Positions 47,859-59,021 of a stretch of 64,000 bases of DNA are shown here, in pieces. The position numbers and the translations under genes were made by a program. The notes beneath the pieces were generated by a model, which was given only the letters and a program-made list of their open reading frames with translations, ran no database searches and was not told the DNA's origin. The first letter of the stretch is position 1. Every line of letters starts with the position of its first letter. The stretch comes from Sphingomonas sp. (GTDB lineage Bacteria; Pseudomonadota; Alphaproteobacteria; Sphingomonadales; Sphingomonadaceae): NCBI RefSeq assembly GCF_019635515.1, contig NZ_JAHBZI010000001.1:1240001-1304000 (forward strand), given 5' to 3'.

Positions 47859-48412
47859 TGGCGGTTCAGGGGTTCAAGGGGCTGGGCTGGTTCCTCTGCG
47901 GCGTGATCGTTGCGCCCGCCTGCTACATGGTGAACTCGCACGGCGCCGCCGAGCGCGGCAAGCTCGACGCGATGAAGGCGGCGATCGTCCAGGCGCAGAA
48001 GGACATTCGCGGGCTAGAGACCGAATTCGACACCCGCGCCAACCTCGCCCAGCTCCAGCGCTGGAACGGCGACGTGCTGGCGATGGCCGCGCCGGCGCCG
48101 CAGCAATATCTGGCGAGCGAGGAAGCGCTTGCCGATCTCGACCGTCCCGCCGAAGTGCAGATGGCGTCGCTGGTGGTCCCGGCTGGCACGCGTGTTGAAC
48201 CGGCGCCCGCAGTGGTGATGACGGCGGCAGCCGAGCCGGTGCATAGCCCGGGCAATGACAAGAGCGCGGCGCAGCAGGACAAGGAGTTGCGCAGCCTGAT
48301 GAAAAAGGCCGACAGGAGCGCGGTGGCGATGGTCGACAGGAGCATCCTGAGTGCGTCGACGATGAACGACCTTCAGCAGCTGGCGGCGCGCGAGAAGAAG
48401 TCGCTGCGTTGA
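47858..48412 (+). CDS. ftsL: Cell division protein FtsL (by position and layout)
   Basis: A 184-residue bitopic protein: short cytoplasmic N-terminus, one helix (about residues 9-26, GWFLCGVIVAPACYMV), then a predicted coiled coil (about 30-75). It has the FtsL position between rsmH and ftsI, and FtsL sequences are poorly conserved, so the call rests mostly on context. Compared with enteric FtsL (about 120 residues) it has an extended periplasmic tail rich in Ala and Pro. It would form the FtsQLB complex that activates FtsWI. Start ATG 47858 overlaps the rsmH stop by one base. Confidence 0.8.
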   Translation: MAVQGFKGLGWFLCGVIVAPACYMVNSHGAAERGKLDAMKAAIVQAQKDIRGLETEFDTRANLAQLQRWNGDVLAMAAPAPQQYLASEEALADLDRPAEVQMASLVVPAGTRVEPAPAVVMTAAAEPVHSPGNDKSAAQQDKELRSLMKKADRSAVAMVDRSILSASTMNDLQQLAAREKKSLR

Positions 48413-50115
48413 TCGTCGTCGTCGCCCCGCCCGCGCGTGCACGCGGCTCGGGCGGCGCCCGGCAGGCGCTTGTCGCCGTGGCTCAGGTGCGGCTGATGAT
48501 CCTGTCGCTGCTGTTCGGCTTCGGATCTCTGCTGGTGATCGGCAAGCTGGCATTGCTGGCGTTGTGGGCGGAGCCCGCGACCGCGCGCGATCTGGCGGCG
48601 ACGCTGGTACCGCCGCGTGGCGACATCGTCGATCGCAACGGTGCGCCTCTGGCGCGCTCGATCGACGCCTGGGCGATCGCCGTGCATCCCAATCAGGTGA
48701 TCGGCGACAAGGGCGCGCTGGCGCAGAAACTCGCCGAGATGTTCCCGGAAAAGACGGCCGGCTCCTATTACGCACTGCTCAATTCGGGCGGCAACTTCGC
48801 CTGGCTCAAGCGCCGCGCGCTTCCCGAAGAGGTCAACGCGGTCAACGCGTTGGGCGAGCCGGCGATCGAATTCCAGCGCGAGCCCGAGCGGCTCTATCCG
48901 CAATCCGAAATGGCCGCGCATGTCCTCGGCTATCTCGACGATCAGGGACGCGGCATCTCCGGCATGGAGAAGGTGCTCGAGGCGCAGCTGACGGACCCGA
49001 CGCGGCGCGGCAAGCCGGCGGTGCTTTCGGTCGATGCCCGCGTCCAGGCTGCGCTTGAGAACGAGCTCGGCAACGCGATGACGGTGTTCCAGGCGCGCGG
49101 CGCCGCGGGCGTGATCCTCGATGTTTCCACCGGCGAAGTGATGGCTATGGTCTCGCTGCCAAGCTTCAATCCCAACAAGCTCCAGGGTCCGCCGCCGCGC
49201 AACAACGTCACGCAGAGCGTCTATGAGCTCGGCTCGACCTTCAAGCCGATCGCGGTGGCCGCGGCGATCGAGTCCGGCGTCATCACTTCGATGTCGCGCC
49301 GCTTCGACGCCACCCAGCCAATCCAGGTCGGGCGCTTCAAGATTCGCGACGATCCCGGCGACGAGCAGTTCCGCTGGCTCAACATCCCCGAGACCCTGAT
49401 CTATTCGTCCAACATCGCCACGGCGCGCATCGCCGACGAGATCGGCGCCGAGCGGCTGCAGAATATCTTCAGGCAACTGGGCTTTGGCGACCGGCCGGCG
49501 ATCGAGCTGATGGACAAGGCGCGGCCGCTCTGGCCGAGCTTCTGGGCGCGGACCACGGTGATGACCACGGCCTATGGGCATGGCATCGCGGTGACCCCGC
49601 TGCATCTCGCCAACGCCTACGCGACCATGGTGAATGGCGGCATCGCCCGCCCCGCGACCTTGTTCAAGGTCGAGCCGGGCAAGGCGGTGGCTGGCACGCG
49701 GGTGCTGAGCGAGGACACCAGCTACCGGATGCGCCAGCTGCTGCGGCTGATCGTGCTGAAGGGCACCGGGCGCAATGGCGAGGCCAAGGGCTATCGGATC
49801 GGCGGCAAGACCGGCACCGCCGAGGCGGCCTCGGGTGGTGGTTACGACAAGAGCAGGAATGTTTCGACGTTCGCGGTGGCTTTCCCCATCGATGCGCCGC
49901 GCTATGTGATGGTCGCCATGCTCGATTCTCCCAAGGCCAATGCCCAGACGCCGCGCACTACCGCTGCATGGACCGCCGCGCCGGTCGTCGCCCGCGTCGT
50001 CAGCCGCACCGGAACGATCCTCGGCGTCGCTCCTGATGAAAGGCGCGACATCGATGAGAGCGAACTGCTCCCGCTGATCTGGAGCGGGCCCCAGCCCAAG
50101 AAGGGTGCCGAATGA
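48409..50115 (+). CDS. ftsI: Penicillin-binding protein 3 (septal transpeptidase)
   Basis: A 568-residue class B PBP that crosslinks septal peptidoglycan together with FtsW. One N-terminal helix (about 28-52), a dimerisation domain, then the transpeptidase: nucleophile S276 and K279 in ELGSTFKPIA, S333-x-N335 in YSSNIA, and K467-T-G in GGKTGTAE. VPPRGDIVDRNG near residue 70 is typical. The start is TTG 48409, overlapping the ftsL stop (TTGA); no ATG or GTG is better placed. Length is normal for alphaproteobacteria. Confidence 0.95.
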   Translation: MIVVVAPPARARGSGGARQALVAVAQVRLMILSLLFGFGSLLVIGKLALLALWAEPATARDLAATLVPPRGDIVDRNGAPLARSIDAWAIAVHPNQVIGDKGALAQKLAEMFPEKTAGSYYALLNSGGNFAWLKRRALPEEVNAVNALGEPAIEFQREPERLYPQSEMAAHVLGYLDDQGRGISGMEKVLEAQLTDPTRRGKPAVLSVDARVQAALENELGNAMTVFQARGAAGVILDVSTGEVMAMVSLPSFNPNKLQGPPPRNNVTQSVYELGSTFKPIAVAAAIESGVITSMSRRFDATQPIQVGRFKIRDDPGDEQFRWLNIPETLIYSSNIATARIADEIGAERLQNIFRQLGFGDRPAIELMDKARPLWPSFWARTTVMTTAYGHGIAVTPLHLANAYATMVNGGIARPATLFKVEPGKAVAGTRVLSEDTSYRMRQLLRLIVLKGTGRNGEAKGYRIGGKTGTAEAASGGGYDKSRNVSTFAVAFPIDAPRYVMVAMLDSPKANAQTPRTTAAWTAAPVVARVVSRTGTILGVAPDERRDIDESELLPLIWSGPQPKKGAE

Positions 50116-51527
50116 AACTGGGGGCGCTGACGGGGAACAGCGAAACCGCCATCGTCACGGGTTTCGCGATTGATCATCGCAAGGTCGCGCCGGGAACGGT
50201 CTTCGGTGCGTTTCAGGGCATGCAGGTCAATGGCGAAGACTTTATTCCCGCCGCGATCAAGGCCGGGGCGGTGGCGATCGTGGCGCGGCCCGAAGTGATC
50301 GTCGACGGCGCGCTGCATATTGCTTCGGACAATCCGCGCGAGATGTTCGCGGCGCTCGCCGCCAAATTCTTCGCGCCGTTCCCCGAGACCGCGGTCGCGG
50401 TGACCGGTACCAACGGCAAGACCTCGACCGTCGAGATGACCCGTCAGCTGTGGCGAATGGCGGGCAATCATGCCGCCTCGATCGGTACGTTGGGAGTCAC
50501 GACCTCGGACGAGAGCATCACGACCGGACTGACTACACCCGACATTGTGACCTTCCTCTCCAATGTCGCCGGACTGGCGCGGGAAGGCGTGACGCACGTC
50601 GCGTTCGAGGCTTCGTCGCATGGCCTGTCGCAATATCGCACCGAAGGTCTGCCGGTGAAAGCCGCCGCCTTTACCAATCTCAGCCGCGACCACCTCGACT
50701 ACCATGGCGACATGGCCGCCTATTTCCACGCCAAGCTGCGGCTGTTCGCCGATGTGCTGGCGGTAGACGGCACGGCGGTGGTTTGGGCGGACGATCCCAA
50801 TTCCCCGCGCGTCGAGGAACTGGCGCGGGCGCGGGGCAATAAGCTGATCACCGTCGGCGAACATGGCGAGACGTTGCGGCTGGTCGGGCGCGACCCGAGC
50901 CTGCTCGGCCAGAAGCTGACCATCGAAGCCGATGGATCGACCTATGAAGTGATGCTGCCGTTGATCGGCGCATATCAGGCCGCGAACGCGCTGACCGCGG
51001 CGGGGCTGGTGATCGCGACGGGCGGCGATACGGCCACGACCATCGCCAATCTCGCCCGACTCCAGCCGGTGCGCGGGCGGCTCGAACGCGCGGTAATCAC
51101 CCAGAGCGGCGCGCCGGTTTATGTCGATTACGCCCACACCCCCGATGCGCTGGAGGCGGCGATTGCCGCGCTCAAGCCGCATACGTCGGGCCGGTTGATC
51201 CTGATGTTCGGTGCCGGCGGCGACCGCGATACCGGCAAGCGCGAGCCGATGGGGCAGGCGGCCGCCGCAGGCGCCGATGTGGTGATCGTCAGCGATGACA
51301 ATCCGCGTTCCGAAGACCCAGCCGCGATCCGTGCCGAAATATTGAAGGGCGCGCCGGATGCGATCGAGATCGGCGGGCGCCGCGAGGCGATTGCCGCGGC
51401 GATTGCGATGGCCGAGACGGGCGACATCGTCCTGCTCGCCGGCAAGGGGCATGAGCAGGGCCAGATCGTCGGTGACCGCGTGTTGCCGTTCGACGATGTC
51501 AGCGTGGCGCGGGAGTGCGCGGCATGA
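50112..51527 (+). CDS. murE: UDP-MurNAc-L-Ala-D-Glu:meso-DAP ligase
   Basis: A 471-residue Mur ligase adding meso-diaminopimelate to the peptide stem with ATP. Seen: ATP loop GTNGKTS (about residue 99), HLDYHGDMAAYFHAKLRLF, and DNPR-SEDP (about residue 396), the motif that selects meso-DAP over lysine. Start ATG 50112 overlaps the ftsI stop by 4 nt. This is consistent with the DAP-type wall of Gram-negative bacteria. Confidence 0.96.
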   Translation: MKLGALTGNSETAIVTGFAIDHRKVAPGTVFGAFQGMQVNGEDFIPAAIKAGAVAIVARPEVIVDGALHIASDNPREMFAALAAKFFAPFPETAVAVTGTNGKTSTVEMTRQLWRMAGNHAASIGTLGVTTSDESITTGLTTPDIVTFLSNVAGLAREGVTHVAFEASSHGLSQYRTEGLPVKAAAFTNLSRDHLDYHGDMAAYFHAKLRLFADVLAVDGTAVVWADDPNSPRVEELARARGNKLITVGEHGETLRLVGRDPSLLGQKLTIEADGSTYEVMLPLIGAYQAANALTAAGLVIATGGDTATTIANLARLQPVRGRLERAVITQSGAPVYVDYAHTPDALEAAIAALKPHTSGRLILMFGAGGDRDTGKREPMGQAAAAGADVVIVSDDNPRSEDPAAIRAEILKGAPDAIEIGGRREAIAAAIAMAETGDIVLLAGKGHEQGQIVGDRVLPFDDVSVARECAA

Positions 51528-52900
51528 GGCTCTGGACCTCAGACGAGATCGCTACCGCCACCGGCGGCACAGCGAGCGAGGATTTTGAAGTTTCGGGGGT
51601 CACGTTCGACTCTCGCGAGGTCGGCCCTGGCGACCTGTTCCTGGCTCTGAAGGGGGAGACCAGCGATGGTCACCGCTATCTGGACCAGGCATTCGGCCAA
51701 GGGGCTGCGGGTGCGGTGGTTCACTCCCATCAACCATCGCACCCGCACGTATTGGTGGCGGACACCAGCGCCGCGCTCGATGCGCTGGGCAAGTCCGCCC
51801 GGGCGCGGATGGGTGGCAAGGTGATCGGGGTTACCGGATCGGCGGGGAAGACCGGCACCAAGGAGGCGCTGTTCGCCGCGCTCGACCGGATCGAGCCGGG
51901 TTACGCGCACCGCTCGGTCAAGAGCTACAACAACCATGTCGGCGTGCCGCTGAGCCTGGCGCGGATGCCCCGCACGGCGCTATTCGGCGTGTTCGAGATG
52001 GGGATGAACCATGCCGGCGAGCTGGCGGCGCTGACCCAATTGGTCCGCCCCCATGTCGCGGTCGTCACCACGATCGCTCCGGCGCATATGGGCTTCTTCA
52101 AGGACGAAAGCGCCATCGCCGACGCCAAGGGCGAGATTTTCGCGGGCCTTGAGCCGGATGGAACGGCGATCATTCCCTATGACAACCCGCACCGAGATCG
52201 GCTGATCGCCGCCGCCAGGCCCCATGCCGCGCAGATTGTCACCTTCGGGACCAGCAAGGACGCCGATGTCCATGTGCTGGAATCGATGCGCGCGCGGGCA
52301 GGAGGCACGTTCATCACCGCCAAGGTCCGCGATCGCGAGCTGAGCTTCACGCTGTCGCAGCCGGGCGAGCATTGGGTTTCCAACGCCATGGCGATCCTCG
52401 CCGCGGTGCAGGCGGTGGATGGCGATCTCGAGCTGGCCGGTCTCGCGCTGGCGGAGTTGGGCGGGCTCACCGGCCGCGGCGCGCGCATCCATATCGCTGC
52501 CGGCGTCGGCGAAGCGCTGCTGATCGACGAGAGCTACAACGCCAATCCCGCCTCGATGCGCGCGACGCTGCAGGTGCTGGCGCACGAGCCGGGCCGCAAG
52601 ATCGCGGTGCTCGGCGAAATGCGCGAACTGGGCGAGCATTCTGAGGCGTTCCATGCCGAATTATCGGGCCCGATCGAAGCGGCTGCGGTGGATTATGCGA
52701 TCCTGGTGGGCGAGGCGATGGCCCCGCTCGCCGAAGCGCTTGAGGGTCGTATGGATTTCGTCCATGTGGCCGACGCGGCGACAGCCCGCGAACGGCTGGA
52801 AGCGGTGCTCGCCCCGGGAGACGCGGTTCTCGTCAAGGGTTCGAACGGCGTGCGGCTGTCGGGGATCGTCGCGGCGCTGACGGAAAGGGCACCTGCCTGA
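51524..52900 (+). CDS. murF: UDP-MurNAc-tripeptide:D-Ala-D-Ala ligase
   Basis: A 458-residue Mur ligase that adds D-Ala-D-Ala, completing the pentapeptide. Seen: [21 protein letters not shown] loop [27 protein letters not shown] and [19 protein letters not shown] 51524 overlaps the murE stop (ATGA); the slightly earlier GTG 51515 is less likely. The ddl product further down the cluster supplies its dipeptide. Confidence 0.96.
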   Translation: MRLWTSDEIATATGGTASEDFEVSGVTFDSREVGPGDLFLALKGETSDGHRYLDQAFGQGAAGAVVHSHQPSHPHVLVADTSAALDALGKSARARMGGKVIGVTGSAGKTGTKEALFAALDRIEPGYAHRSVKSYNNHVGVPLSLARMPRTALFGVFEMGMNHAGELAALTQLVRPHVAVVTTIAPAHMGFFKDESAIADAKGEIFAGLEPDGTAIIPYDNPHRDRLIAAARPHAAQIVTFGTSKDADVHVLESMRARAGGTFITAKVRDRELSFTLSQPGEHWVSNAMAILAAVQAVDGDLELAGLALAELGGLTGRGARIHIAAGVGEALLIDESYNANPASMRATLQVLAHEPGRKIAVLGEMRELGEHSEAFHAELSGPIEAAAVDYAILVGEAMAPLAEALEGRMDFVHVADAATARERLEAVLAPGDAVLVKGSNGVRLSGIVAALTERAPA

Positions 52901-53970
52901 TGCTGTATATCATTGCAGAATGGCTGGGCTTTCCGGGCATCTTCAATCTCTTCCGCTATCTCTCGTTCCGCTCCGGCGGAGCGGTGGCGACGGCGCTGCT
53001 GATCGGGCTGATCATTGGCCCGAAGTTCATCGGCTGGCTGCGCGTCCGCCAGGGCAAGGGCCAGCCGATCCGCGACGACGGCCCGCAGAGCCACCTCGCC
53101 AAGCGCGGCACGCCGACGATGGGCGGCCTGATGATCCTGACCAGTCTGATGCTGTCGGTCCTCCTGTGGATGGACCTCAAGAACCCCTATGTCTGGGCCT
53201 GCATGTTCGTGACCTTCGGGTTCGGGATGATTGGCTTCCTCGACGATTACGACAAGGTGCGGAAGGCCAGCACCGCCGGGGTTTCGGGTAAGATGCGGCT
53301 GCTCGGGGAGTTCGTCATTGCCGGCATCGCCAGCTGGATCATCGTGTCGCAGAGCAACACCGAGCTCTATGTTCCGTTCTTCAGCTGGATCCACCCGGAT
53401 ATCGGTTATTTCTACATCCCCTTCGCCGCTTTCGTGATCGTGGCCTTCGGCAATGCCGTGAACCTGACCGATGGGCTCGACGGGCTGGCGACGATGCCGG
53501 TGGTGATCGCCAGCATGGCGTTCATGCTGATCGTCTATCTGGCCGGCAACAAAATCTACGCGACCTATCTCGGCATCCCGCATGTGCCGGGCGCCGGCGA
53601 CCTCGCGATCTTCTGCGGGGCGATGATCGGCGGAGGCCTCGCCTTTCTGTGGTTCAATGCGCCGCCGGCGGCGGTGTTCATGGGCGATACCGGTAGTCTT
53701 GCACTAGGCGGCGCGCTCGGCGCGATCGCCGTAACCGCACACCACGAACTGGTCCTCGGCATCATCGGCGGGCTGTTCGTGATGGAAGCGCTCAGCGTCA
53801 TCATCCAGGTGTTCTTCTTCAAGCGCACCGGCAAGCGCGTCTTCAAGATGGCGCCGATCCACCATCATTTCGAGCAGCTCGGCTGGTCCGAGCCCACCGT
53901 CGTGATCCGCTTCTGGATCATCGCGTTCGTGCTGGCGCTGGCGGGGCTCGCGACGCTGAAGCTTCGGTGA
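52900..53970 (+). CDS. mraY: Phospho-N-acetylmuramoyl-pentapeptide transferase
   Basis: A 356-residue inner-membrane enzyme with about ten helices that makes lipid I from UDP-MurNAc-pentapeptide and undecaprenyl phosphate. Catalytic motifs: [22 protein letters not shown] with the Asp pair, [10 protein letters not shown] and [21 protein letters not shown] is the C-terminal histidine motif. Start ATG 52900 overlaps the murF stop (TGATG). Confidence 0.97.
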   Translation: MLYIIAEWLGFPGIFNLFRYLSFRSGGAVATALLIGLIIGPKFIGWLRVRQGKGQPIRDDGPQSHLAKRGTPTMGGLMILTSLMLSVLLWMDLKNPYVWACMFVTFGFGMIGFLDDYDKVRKASTAGVSGKMRLLGEFVIAGIASWIIVSQSNTELYVPFFSWIHPDIGYFYIPFAAFVIVAFGNAVNLTDGLDGLATMPVVIASMAFMLIVYLAGNKIYATYLGIPHVPGAGDLAIFCGAMIGGGLAFLWFNAPPAAVFMGDTGSLALGGALGAIAVTAHHELVLGIIGGLFVMEALSVIIQVFFFKRTGKRVFKMAPIHHHFEQLGWSEPTVVIRFWIIAFVLALAGLATLKLR

Positions 53971-55247
53971 TCTCCACCCGGGCCTGGAGCGGCAAACGCT
54001 ATGCAGTGCTCGGGCTCGCCCGTTCGGGCTTGGCGACCGTCAATGCGCTGGTCGCGGGGGGAGCGAGCGTGGTCGCCTGGGATTCGAACGAAGTGGCGCG
54101 AGCACAGGTCAGGGGCGCCGAACTTGCCGATTCGCTGACGATGGACCTGACCGGGTTCGACGGTGTGGTCGTGTCGCCGGGCGTGCCGCTCAACAGCCAT
54201 CCGATCCGCGCGCATGCCGCCACCGCACACGTGCCGATCATCGGCGATATCGAGCTGTTTGCCGAAGCGCGCGCCGATCTGCCGGCGCACAAGGTGGTGG
54301 GCATCACCGGAACCAACGGTAAATCGACCACTACCGCGCTGATCCATCATATCTGCAACACTGCGGGGTTGCCGACGCTGATGGGCGGCAATATCGGCCT
54401 GCCGATCCTCGGCCGTGATCCGTTGGCAGCCGGTGGCGTTTATGTGCTGGAGCTTTCGAGCTACCAGATCGATCTCACCGCCACGCTCGATTGCGACGTC
54501 GCGGTGCTGCTCAACATCACGCCGGATCATCTCGATCGCTATGATGGTTTCCAAGCCTATGCCGATTCCAAGGCTCGGCTGTTCGCGATGCAATCGTCCG
54601 AGCATGACGCAGTGATCGGCATCGGCGACGCGCCCAGCGCCGCGATTGCGCGGAGCCTGTCGAAGCGTGGCGCGCACCTCACCAAGGTCGCGCCGGGCCT
54701 GTGTATGGACCAGTCGCGCTGGCCCGCGCTTCAGGGCCCGCACAACGCCCAGAACGCGCTTGCCGCCATTTCCGCTTGCGAAGCACTTGGGATCGACAAG
54801 GCCAGCATCGACAAGGGGCTGGAGACATTCCCCGGCCTGCCGCACCGCATGGAGCGGGTCGCGACCGTGAATGGCGTGCTGTTCGTCAATGACAGCAAGG
54901 CGACCAACGCCGACTCCACCGCGCCCGCGCTGTCGGCCTATCCGCGCATCCACTGGATCCTTGGTGGCAAGGCCAAGACCAATGATCTCGACGCCTGCCG
55001 TCCGGGATTTCCCCATGTTGTCCGCGCCTATACGATCGGCGAGGCGGGGAGCATGTTCGTGAAGCTGCTCGCCCCCGAAATGTCCGTCGAGGAAAGCGGT
55101 ACGCTGGAAGCGGCGGTGAAGGCTGCGGCGGCGAATGCCCAGCCGGGCGAGGTGGTGTTACTGTCGCCGGCCTGCGCCTCGTTCGACCAGTTCAAGGATT
55201 ATGAGGCGCGCGGCGCTGCGTTTCGCGACGCGGTGGCGGCGCTGTGA
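53967..55247 (+). CDS. murD: UDP-MurNAc-L-Ala:D-Glu ligase
   Basis: A 426-residue Mur ligase that adds D-glutamate. Seen: [34 protein letters not shown] loop [33 protein letters not shown] and [13 protein letters not shown]. Start GTG 53967 overlaps the mraY stop by 4 nt. Length and motif order are normal. Confidence 0.96.
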   Translation: MISTRAWSGKRYAVLGLARSGLATVNALVAGGASVVAWDSNEVARAQVRGAELADSLTMDLTGFDGVVVSPGVPLNSHPIRAHAATAHVPIIGDIELFAEARADLPAHKVVGITGTNGKSTTTALIHHICNTAGLPTLMGGNIGLPILGRDPLAAGGVYVLELSSYQIDLTATLDCDVAVLLNITPDHLDRYDGFQAYADSKARLFAMQSSEHDAVIGIGDAPSAAIARSLSKRGAHLTKVAPGLCMDQSRWPALQGPHNAQNALAAISACEALGIDKASIDKGLETFPGLPHRMERVATVNGVLFVNDSKATNADSTAPALSAYPRIHWILGGKAKTNDLDACRPGFPHVVRAYTIGEAGSMFVKLLAPEMSVEESGTLEAAVKAAAANAQPGEVVLLSPACASFDQFKDYEARGAAFRDAVAAL

Positions 55248-56464
55248 GCGAGGACGAAGAAGGCAAGGCGCTGGTGCGCAGCCGCGTCAGCAAGCAGCTC
55301 GGCCGCGCCAGCCAGAGCCGGGCCGGCATGTGGTTCTGGGAAGTCGATCGCGTGCTGATGCTGCTCGCCTTCCTGCTGATCGCGATCGGGCTGGTCGCCG
55401 TCGCCGCCGCATCGCCCGCAACCGCGCGGCGCTATTCGGATGCGACGCACATCATGCCGGCGATGTATTATTTCTGGCGGCAGCTGATGTGGGTCTGCGT
55501 GTCGGTGCCGGTGCTGATCGTCGTATCGATGCTGCCGATCACGCTGGCGCGGCGGCTGTCGCTGCTGGGAGCGGGGATCTGCATCCTGATGCTGGTGGCG
55601 GTGCCCTTCGTCGGCGCCGAAGTGAACGGCGCGCGGCGCTGGATCAATCTCGGCTTCTCCGATCTCCAGCCCTCCGAGTTCCTCAAACCGCTGTTCATCG
55701 TCTCGACCGCCTGGATCCTGTCGTTCCGCGCCAAGGACCCGCAATTGCCGGTGATGGTGATCACCGGCGGCGTGGTCGCGCTGATCGCGGTGCTGCTGAT
55801 GATGCAGCCCGATTTCGGACAGACCATCGTATTCGCCAGCGTCTGGCTGATCCTGCTGATGATCGCCGGTATCTCGCCGATGACGATGGGGGTGCTGGGG
55901 GGGACCGCGATCGGCGGCGTGGTCATGGCCTATCTGTTCTATGGCAACGCCCGCAACCGCATCGACAACTTCCTGTTCCCCACCAAGGAAGCGGCGTTGG
56001 CCGACCGCTATCAGGTCGAGATGGCGCACAATACGCTGACCGCTGGCGGACTGACCGGCACGGGGCCGGGCAGTGGCACGGTCAAGTTCCGGCTGCCCGA
56101 GGCGCACACCGATTATATCTTCTCGGTGATCGGCGAGGAATTCGGGCTGATCGCCTGCGCGGTGATCGCGATCCTCTATCTCGCCATCGTCATTCGCGTG
56201 TTCATGAAGCTGCTCGACGAGGAGGACGCCTTCCGCCTGCTCGCCGCAGCCGGCCTCGCCGCGCAATTCGGGGTGCAGGCGCTGATCAACATGGCGGTCA
56301 ATACCGGTATCGCGCCCAGCAAGGGCATGACCTTGCCCTTCATTTCCTATGGCGGATCGTCGATGGTGGCGCTGTCGATCGGCTTCGGCTTGCTGCTCGC
56401 CTTCACGCGGCGAAACCCCTATCTGAAGCGGTCCCCCTATACGGGCCGCTGGAGCAAATCATGA
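55244..56464 (+). CDS. ftsW: Septal peptidoglycan glycosyltransferase FtsW
   Basis: A 406-residue SEDS-family polymerase with about ten helices; it polymerises lipid II at the septum with FtsI. Seen: EVNGARRWINLGFSDLQPSEF, MQPDFGQTIV with the catalytic Asp region, GGLTGTGPGSGTVKFRLPEA (split for length), HTDYIFSVIGEEFG and LPFISYGGSS. Start GTG 55244 overlaps the murD stop by 4 nt. The N-terminal cytoplasmic stretch of about 35 residues is usual in this group. Confidence 0.96.
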   Translation: MSEDEEGKALVRSRVSKQLGRASQSRAGMWFWEVDRVLMLLAFLLIAIGLVAVAAASPATARRYSDATHIMPAMYYFWRQLMWVCVSVPVLIVVSMLPITLARRLSLLGAGICILMLVAVPFVGAEVNGARRWINLGFSDLQPSEFLKPLFIVSTAWILSFRAKDPQLPVMVITGGVVALIAVLLMMQPDFGQTIVFASVWLILLMIAGISPMTMGVLGGTAIGGVVMAYLFYGNARNRIDNFLFPTKEAALADRYQVEMAHNTLTAGGLTGTGPGSGTVKFRLPEAHTDYIFSVIGEEFGLIACAVIAILYLAIVIRVFMKLLDEEDAFRLLAAAGLAAQFGVQALINMAVNTGIAPSKGMTLPFISYGGSSMVALSIGFGLLLAFTRRNPYLKRSPYTGRWSKS

Positions 56465-57618
56465 CTCAACCCCGCAGCTATGTCCTCGCCGCCGGCGGCA
56501 CGGGCGGGCATATGGTGCCCGCCGCCGCATTGGCGGCCGAGCTGATCGGGCGCGGGCATCATGTCGCCTTGATCAGCGACGATCGCGGCGTGCGTTTCCC
56601 GGGACTGTTCGAGGATATCGAGACGCATGTTCTCCCCGCTGGCCGGATGGGCGGCGGGCCGCTCGGCTATCTCAAGGCGGGCGTCAAGATCATGGCCGGG
56701 CGTTCGATGGCGAGGCGGCTGTATAAGGATTTGCGGCCCTCGGCGGTGATCGGGTTCGGCGGTTATCCGGCGCTGCCCTCGATCCTGGCGGCGTTCCGCA
56801 ATGGCATCCCGACTGTGATCCATGAGCAGAATGCGGTGCTGGGGCGGGTCAACCGCTTCGTTGCGGGCAAGGTCGATGCGATCGCCACCTCGTATGAAGA
56901 CGTTCAGCGGATGAAGCCGGGATGGGCGGCCAAGACGCATCTGGTCGGCAATCCGGTGCGCGAGGCGATCCTCGATCTGCGCAACCGCCCTTATCCGATG
57001 CTCGACGAGGATGGCATTTTCCGGGTGCTGGTCACCGGCGGCAGTCAGGGGGCGTCGATCCTGTCGCAGGTCGTGCCCGATGGCCTCGCGCTGCTGCCGG
57101 TGCATTTCCGCCGTCGCCTGCAGGTCACCCATCAGGCCCGGGTCGAGGATATCGAGCTGGTCCGCGCCAAATACCGCGCCCACGATATTCCAGCCGACAT
57201 CGCCACCTATCTGCCCGACATGCCCGAGCATCTCGCCTGGGCGCATATCGTCATCGCGCGGGCGGGGGCCTCGACCATCGCCGAGCTGACCGCCGCGGGA
57301 CGCCCGGCGATCCTCGTGCCGCTGCCGACATCGACCGACGATCACCAGACCTTCAATACCCGTGAGATCACTGCGGCGGGCGGCGCGAGGATGATCCCGC
57401 AACGCAGCTTCACCGCCACCGAACTGGCCAAGCAGATCCAGAAGCTCGGCCTTGATACGCAGGGGCTGGAGAACGCTGCCGCCCGCGCCCGCAGCTGCGG
57501 ACGCCCGCATGCGGCACGGGACCTTGCCGATCTGGTCGAATCGATTCATGCGCCTACTGCACCCATCGGGGTGCGCCGGGCGGCGAAACAGGGACAGACG
57601 AGGGCAGCGTACGCATGA
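56461..57618 (+). CDS. murG: UDP-GlcNAc:lipid I N-acetylglucosaminyltransferase
   Basis: A 385-residue peripheral membrane GT28 enzyme that converts lipid I to lipid II. Seen: [55 protein letters not shown] and [22 protein letters not shown] with DDHQTFN. ATG 56461 overlaps the ftsW stop by 4 nt. A long extra N-terminal reading in the same frame runs through ftsW and is not real. The C-terminal 20 residues are basic and variable. Confidence 0.96.
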   Translation: MTQPRSYVLAAGGTGGHMVPAAALAAELIGRGHHVALISDDRGVRFPGLFEDIETHVLPAGRMGGGPLGYLKAGVKIMAGRSMARRLYKDLRPSAVIGFGGYPALPSILAAFRNGIPTVIHEQNAVLGRVNRFVAGKVDAIATSYEDVQRMKPGWAAKTHLVGNPVREAILDLRNRPYPMLDEDGIFRVLVTGGSQGASILSQVVPDGLALLPVHFRRRLQVTHQARVEDIELVRAKYRAHDIPADIATYLPDMPEHLAWAHIVIARAGASTIAELTAAGRPAILVPLPTSTDDHQTFNTREITAAGGARMIPQRSFTATELAKQIQKLGLDTQGLENAAARARSCGRPHAARDLADLVESIHAPTAPIGVRRAAKQGQTRAAYA

Positions 57619-59021
57619 AGGGTGTCGCAACCGACATTGGCACGATCCATTTCGTCGGGATCGGCGGCATCGGCATGTCGGGCATTGCCGAGGTGATGCA
57701 CAATCTCGGCTATTCGGTGCAGGGATCGGACGTGGCCGAGGGCTATGTCGTGCAAGGTCTGCGCGATCGCGGCATCAAGGTTACGATCGGCCACAACGCC
57801 GAAAACCTCGGCGATGCGGCGGTGGTCGTGACCTCCACCGCCATCGTGCGTACCAATCCCGAAGTCGAAGCAGCCTATGAGCGCCGCATCCCCGTGGTCC
57901 GCCGCGCCGAGATGCTGGCCGAGCTGATGCGGCTCAAGTCCACCGTCGCGGTGGCCGGCACGCATGGCAAGACGACGACGACTTCGATGGTCGCGGCGTT
58001 GCTCGATGCCGGCGGCGTCGATCCGACCGTCATCAATGGCGGGATCATCAACCAGTACGGCTCGAACGCGCGCCTCGGCGCCTCCGAATGGATGGTGATC
58101 GAGGCCGATGAGAGCGACGGCAGCTTCCTGCGCCTCGACGGCACGATCGCGGTGGTCACTAATATCGATCCCGAGCATCTCGATCATTACGGCTCGTTCG
58201 AGAACGCCAAGGACGCCTATGTCGAGTTCGTTGAGAATGTGCCTTTCTACGGCGCCGCGCTTCTCTGCCTCGATCATCCTGAAGTGCAGGCGATCATCCC
58301 GCGCGTTCGCGACCGCCGGATCGTGACCTATGGTTTCGCGGCCTCGGCGGATGTGCGCGGCGTCAACGTCACGCCGCATGCGGGGGGCAACCGTTTCGAG
58401 GCGATCATCCGCCAGCGCGACGGTAGCGTCCGCTCGATCGAGAATATCGAGCTGCCGATGCCCGGCCGCCACAATGTCCAGAACGCGCTCGCCGCGATCG
58501 GCGTGGCGCTGGAACTCGGCATTCCCGATGTGACGATCCAGAAGGGCTTTGGCCGCTTCGGCGGGGTCAAGCGCCGTTTCACCAAGGTCGGAGAAACGCA
58601 GGGCGTCACGATCATCGACGATTACGGCCACCATCCGGTCGAGATCCGCGCTGTGCTGGCAGCGGCGCGAGAGAGCGCCGAGGGCCGCGTGATCGCCGTG
58701 ATGCAACCGCATCGCTTCACCCGTCTCGGCAATCTGATGGAGGACTTCGCCCAGGCGTTCAACGACGCCGACATGGTCTATGTGACCCCCGTCTATGCTG
58801 CGGGCGAGTTGCCGCTGGAAGGCGTCTCGTCGGAAGTGCTGGTCGAAGGCATCAAGCGGCGCGGGCATCGTGCCGCGCAAAATATCGACAGCGCCGACGC
58901 GCTGGCCAAGGCGCTCGCCGAGGTGATCGTACCGGGCGACATGGTGGTATGCCTGGGTGCGGGTGACATCACCAAATGGGCGGCGGGCCTCGCGGAAGGC
59001 ATCGAGGACGCGCGCGGATGA
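57615..59021 (+). CDS. murC: UDP-MurNAc:L-alanine ligase
   Basis: A 468-residue Mur ligase that adds the first amino acid, L-alanine. Seen: [20 protein letters not shown] loop [50 protein letters not shown] and [13 protein letters not shown] 57615 overlaps the murG stop by 4 nt. All standard motifs are present. Confidence 0.97.
   Translation: MKGVATDIGTIHFVGIGGIGMSGIAEVMHNLGYSVQGSDVAEGYVVQGLRDRGIKVTIGHNAENLGDAAVVVTSTAIVRTNPEVEAAYERRIPVVRRAEMLAELMRLKSTVAVAGTHGKTTTTSMVAALLDAGGVDPTVINGGIINQYGSNARLGASEWMVIEADESDGSFLRLDGTIAVVTNIDPEHLDHYGSFENAKDAYVEFVENVPFYGAALLCLDHPEVQAIIPRVRDRRIVTYGFAASADVRGVNVTPHAGGNRFEAIIRQRDGSVRSIENIELPMPGRHNVQNALAAIGVALELGIPDVTIQKGFGRFGGVKRRFTKVGETQGVTIIDDYGHHPVEIRAVLAAARESAEGRVIAVMQPHRFTRLGNLMEDFAQAFNDADMVYVTPVYAAGELPLEGVSSEVLVEGIKRRGHRAAQNIDSADALAKALAEVIVPGDMVVCLGAGDITKWAAGLAEGIEDARG

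Noticed and set aside
55135..56460. Giant reading that would fuse an upstream segment to murG
   Set aside because: It is the out-of-frame shadow of ftsW; MurG begins normally at ATG 56461 with a 4-nt overlap.
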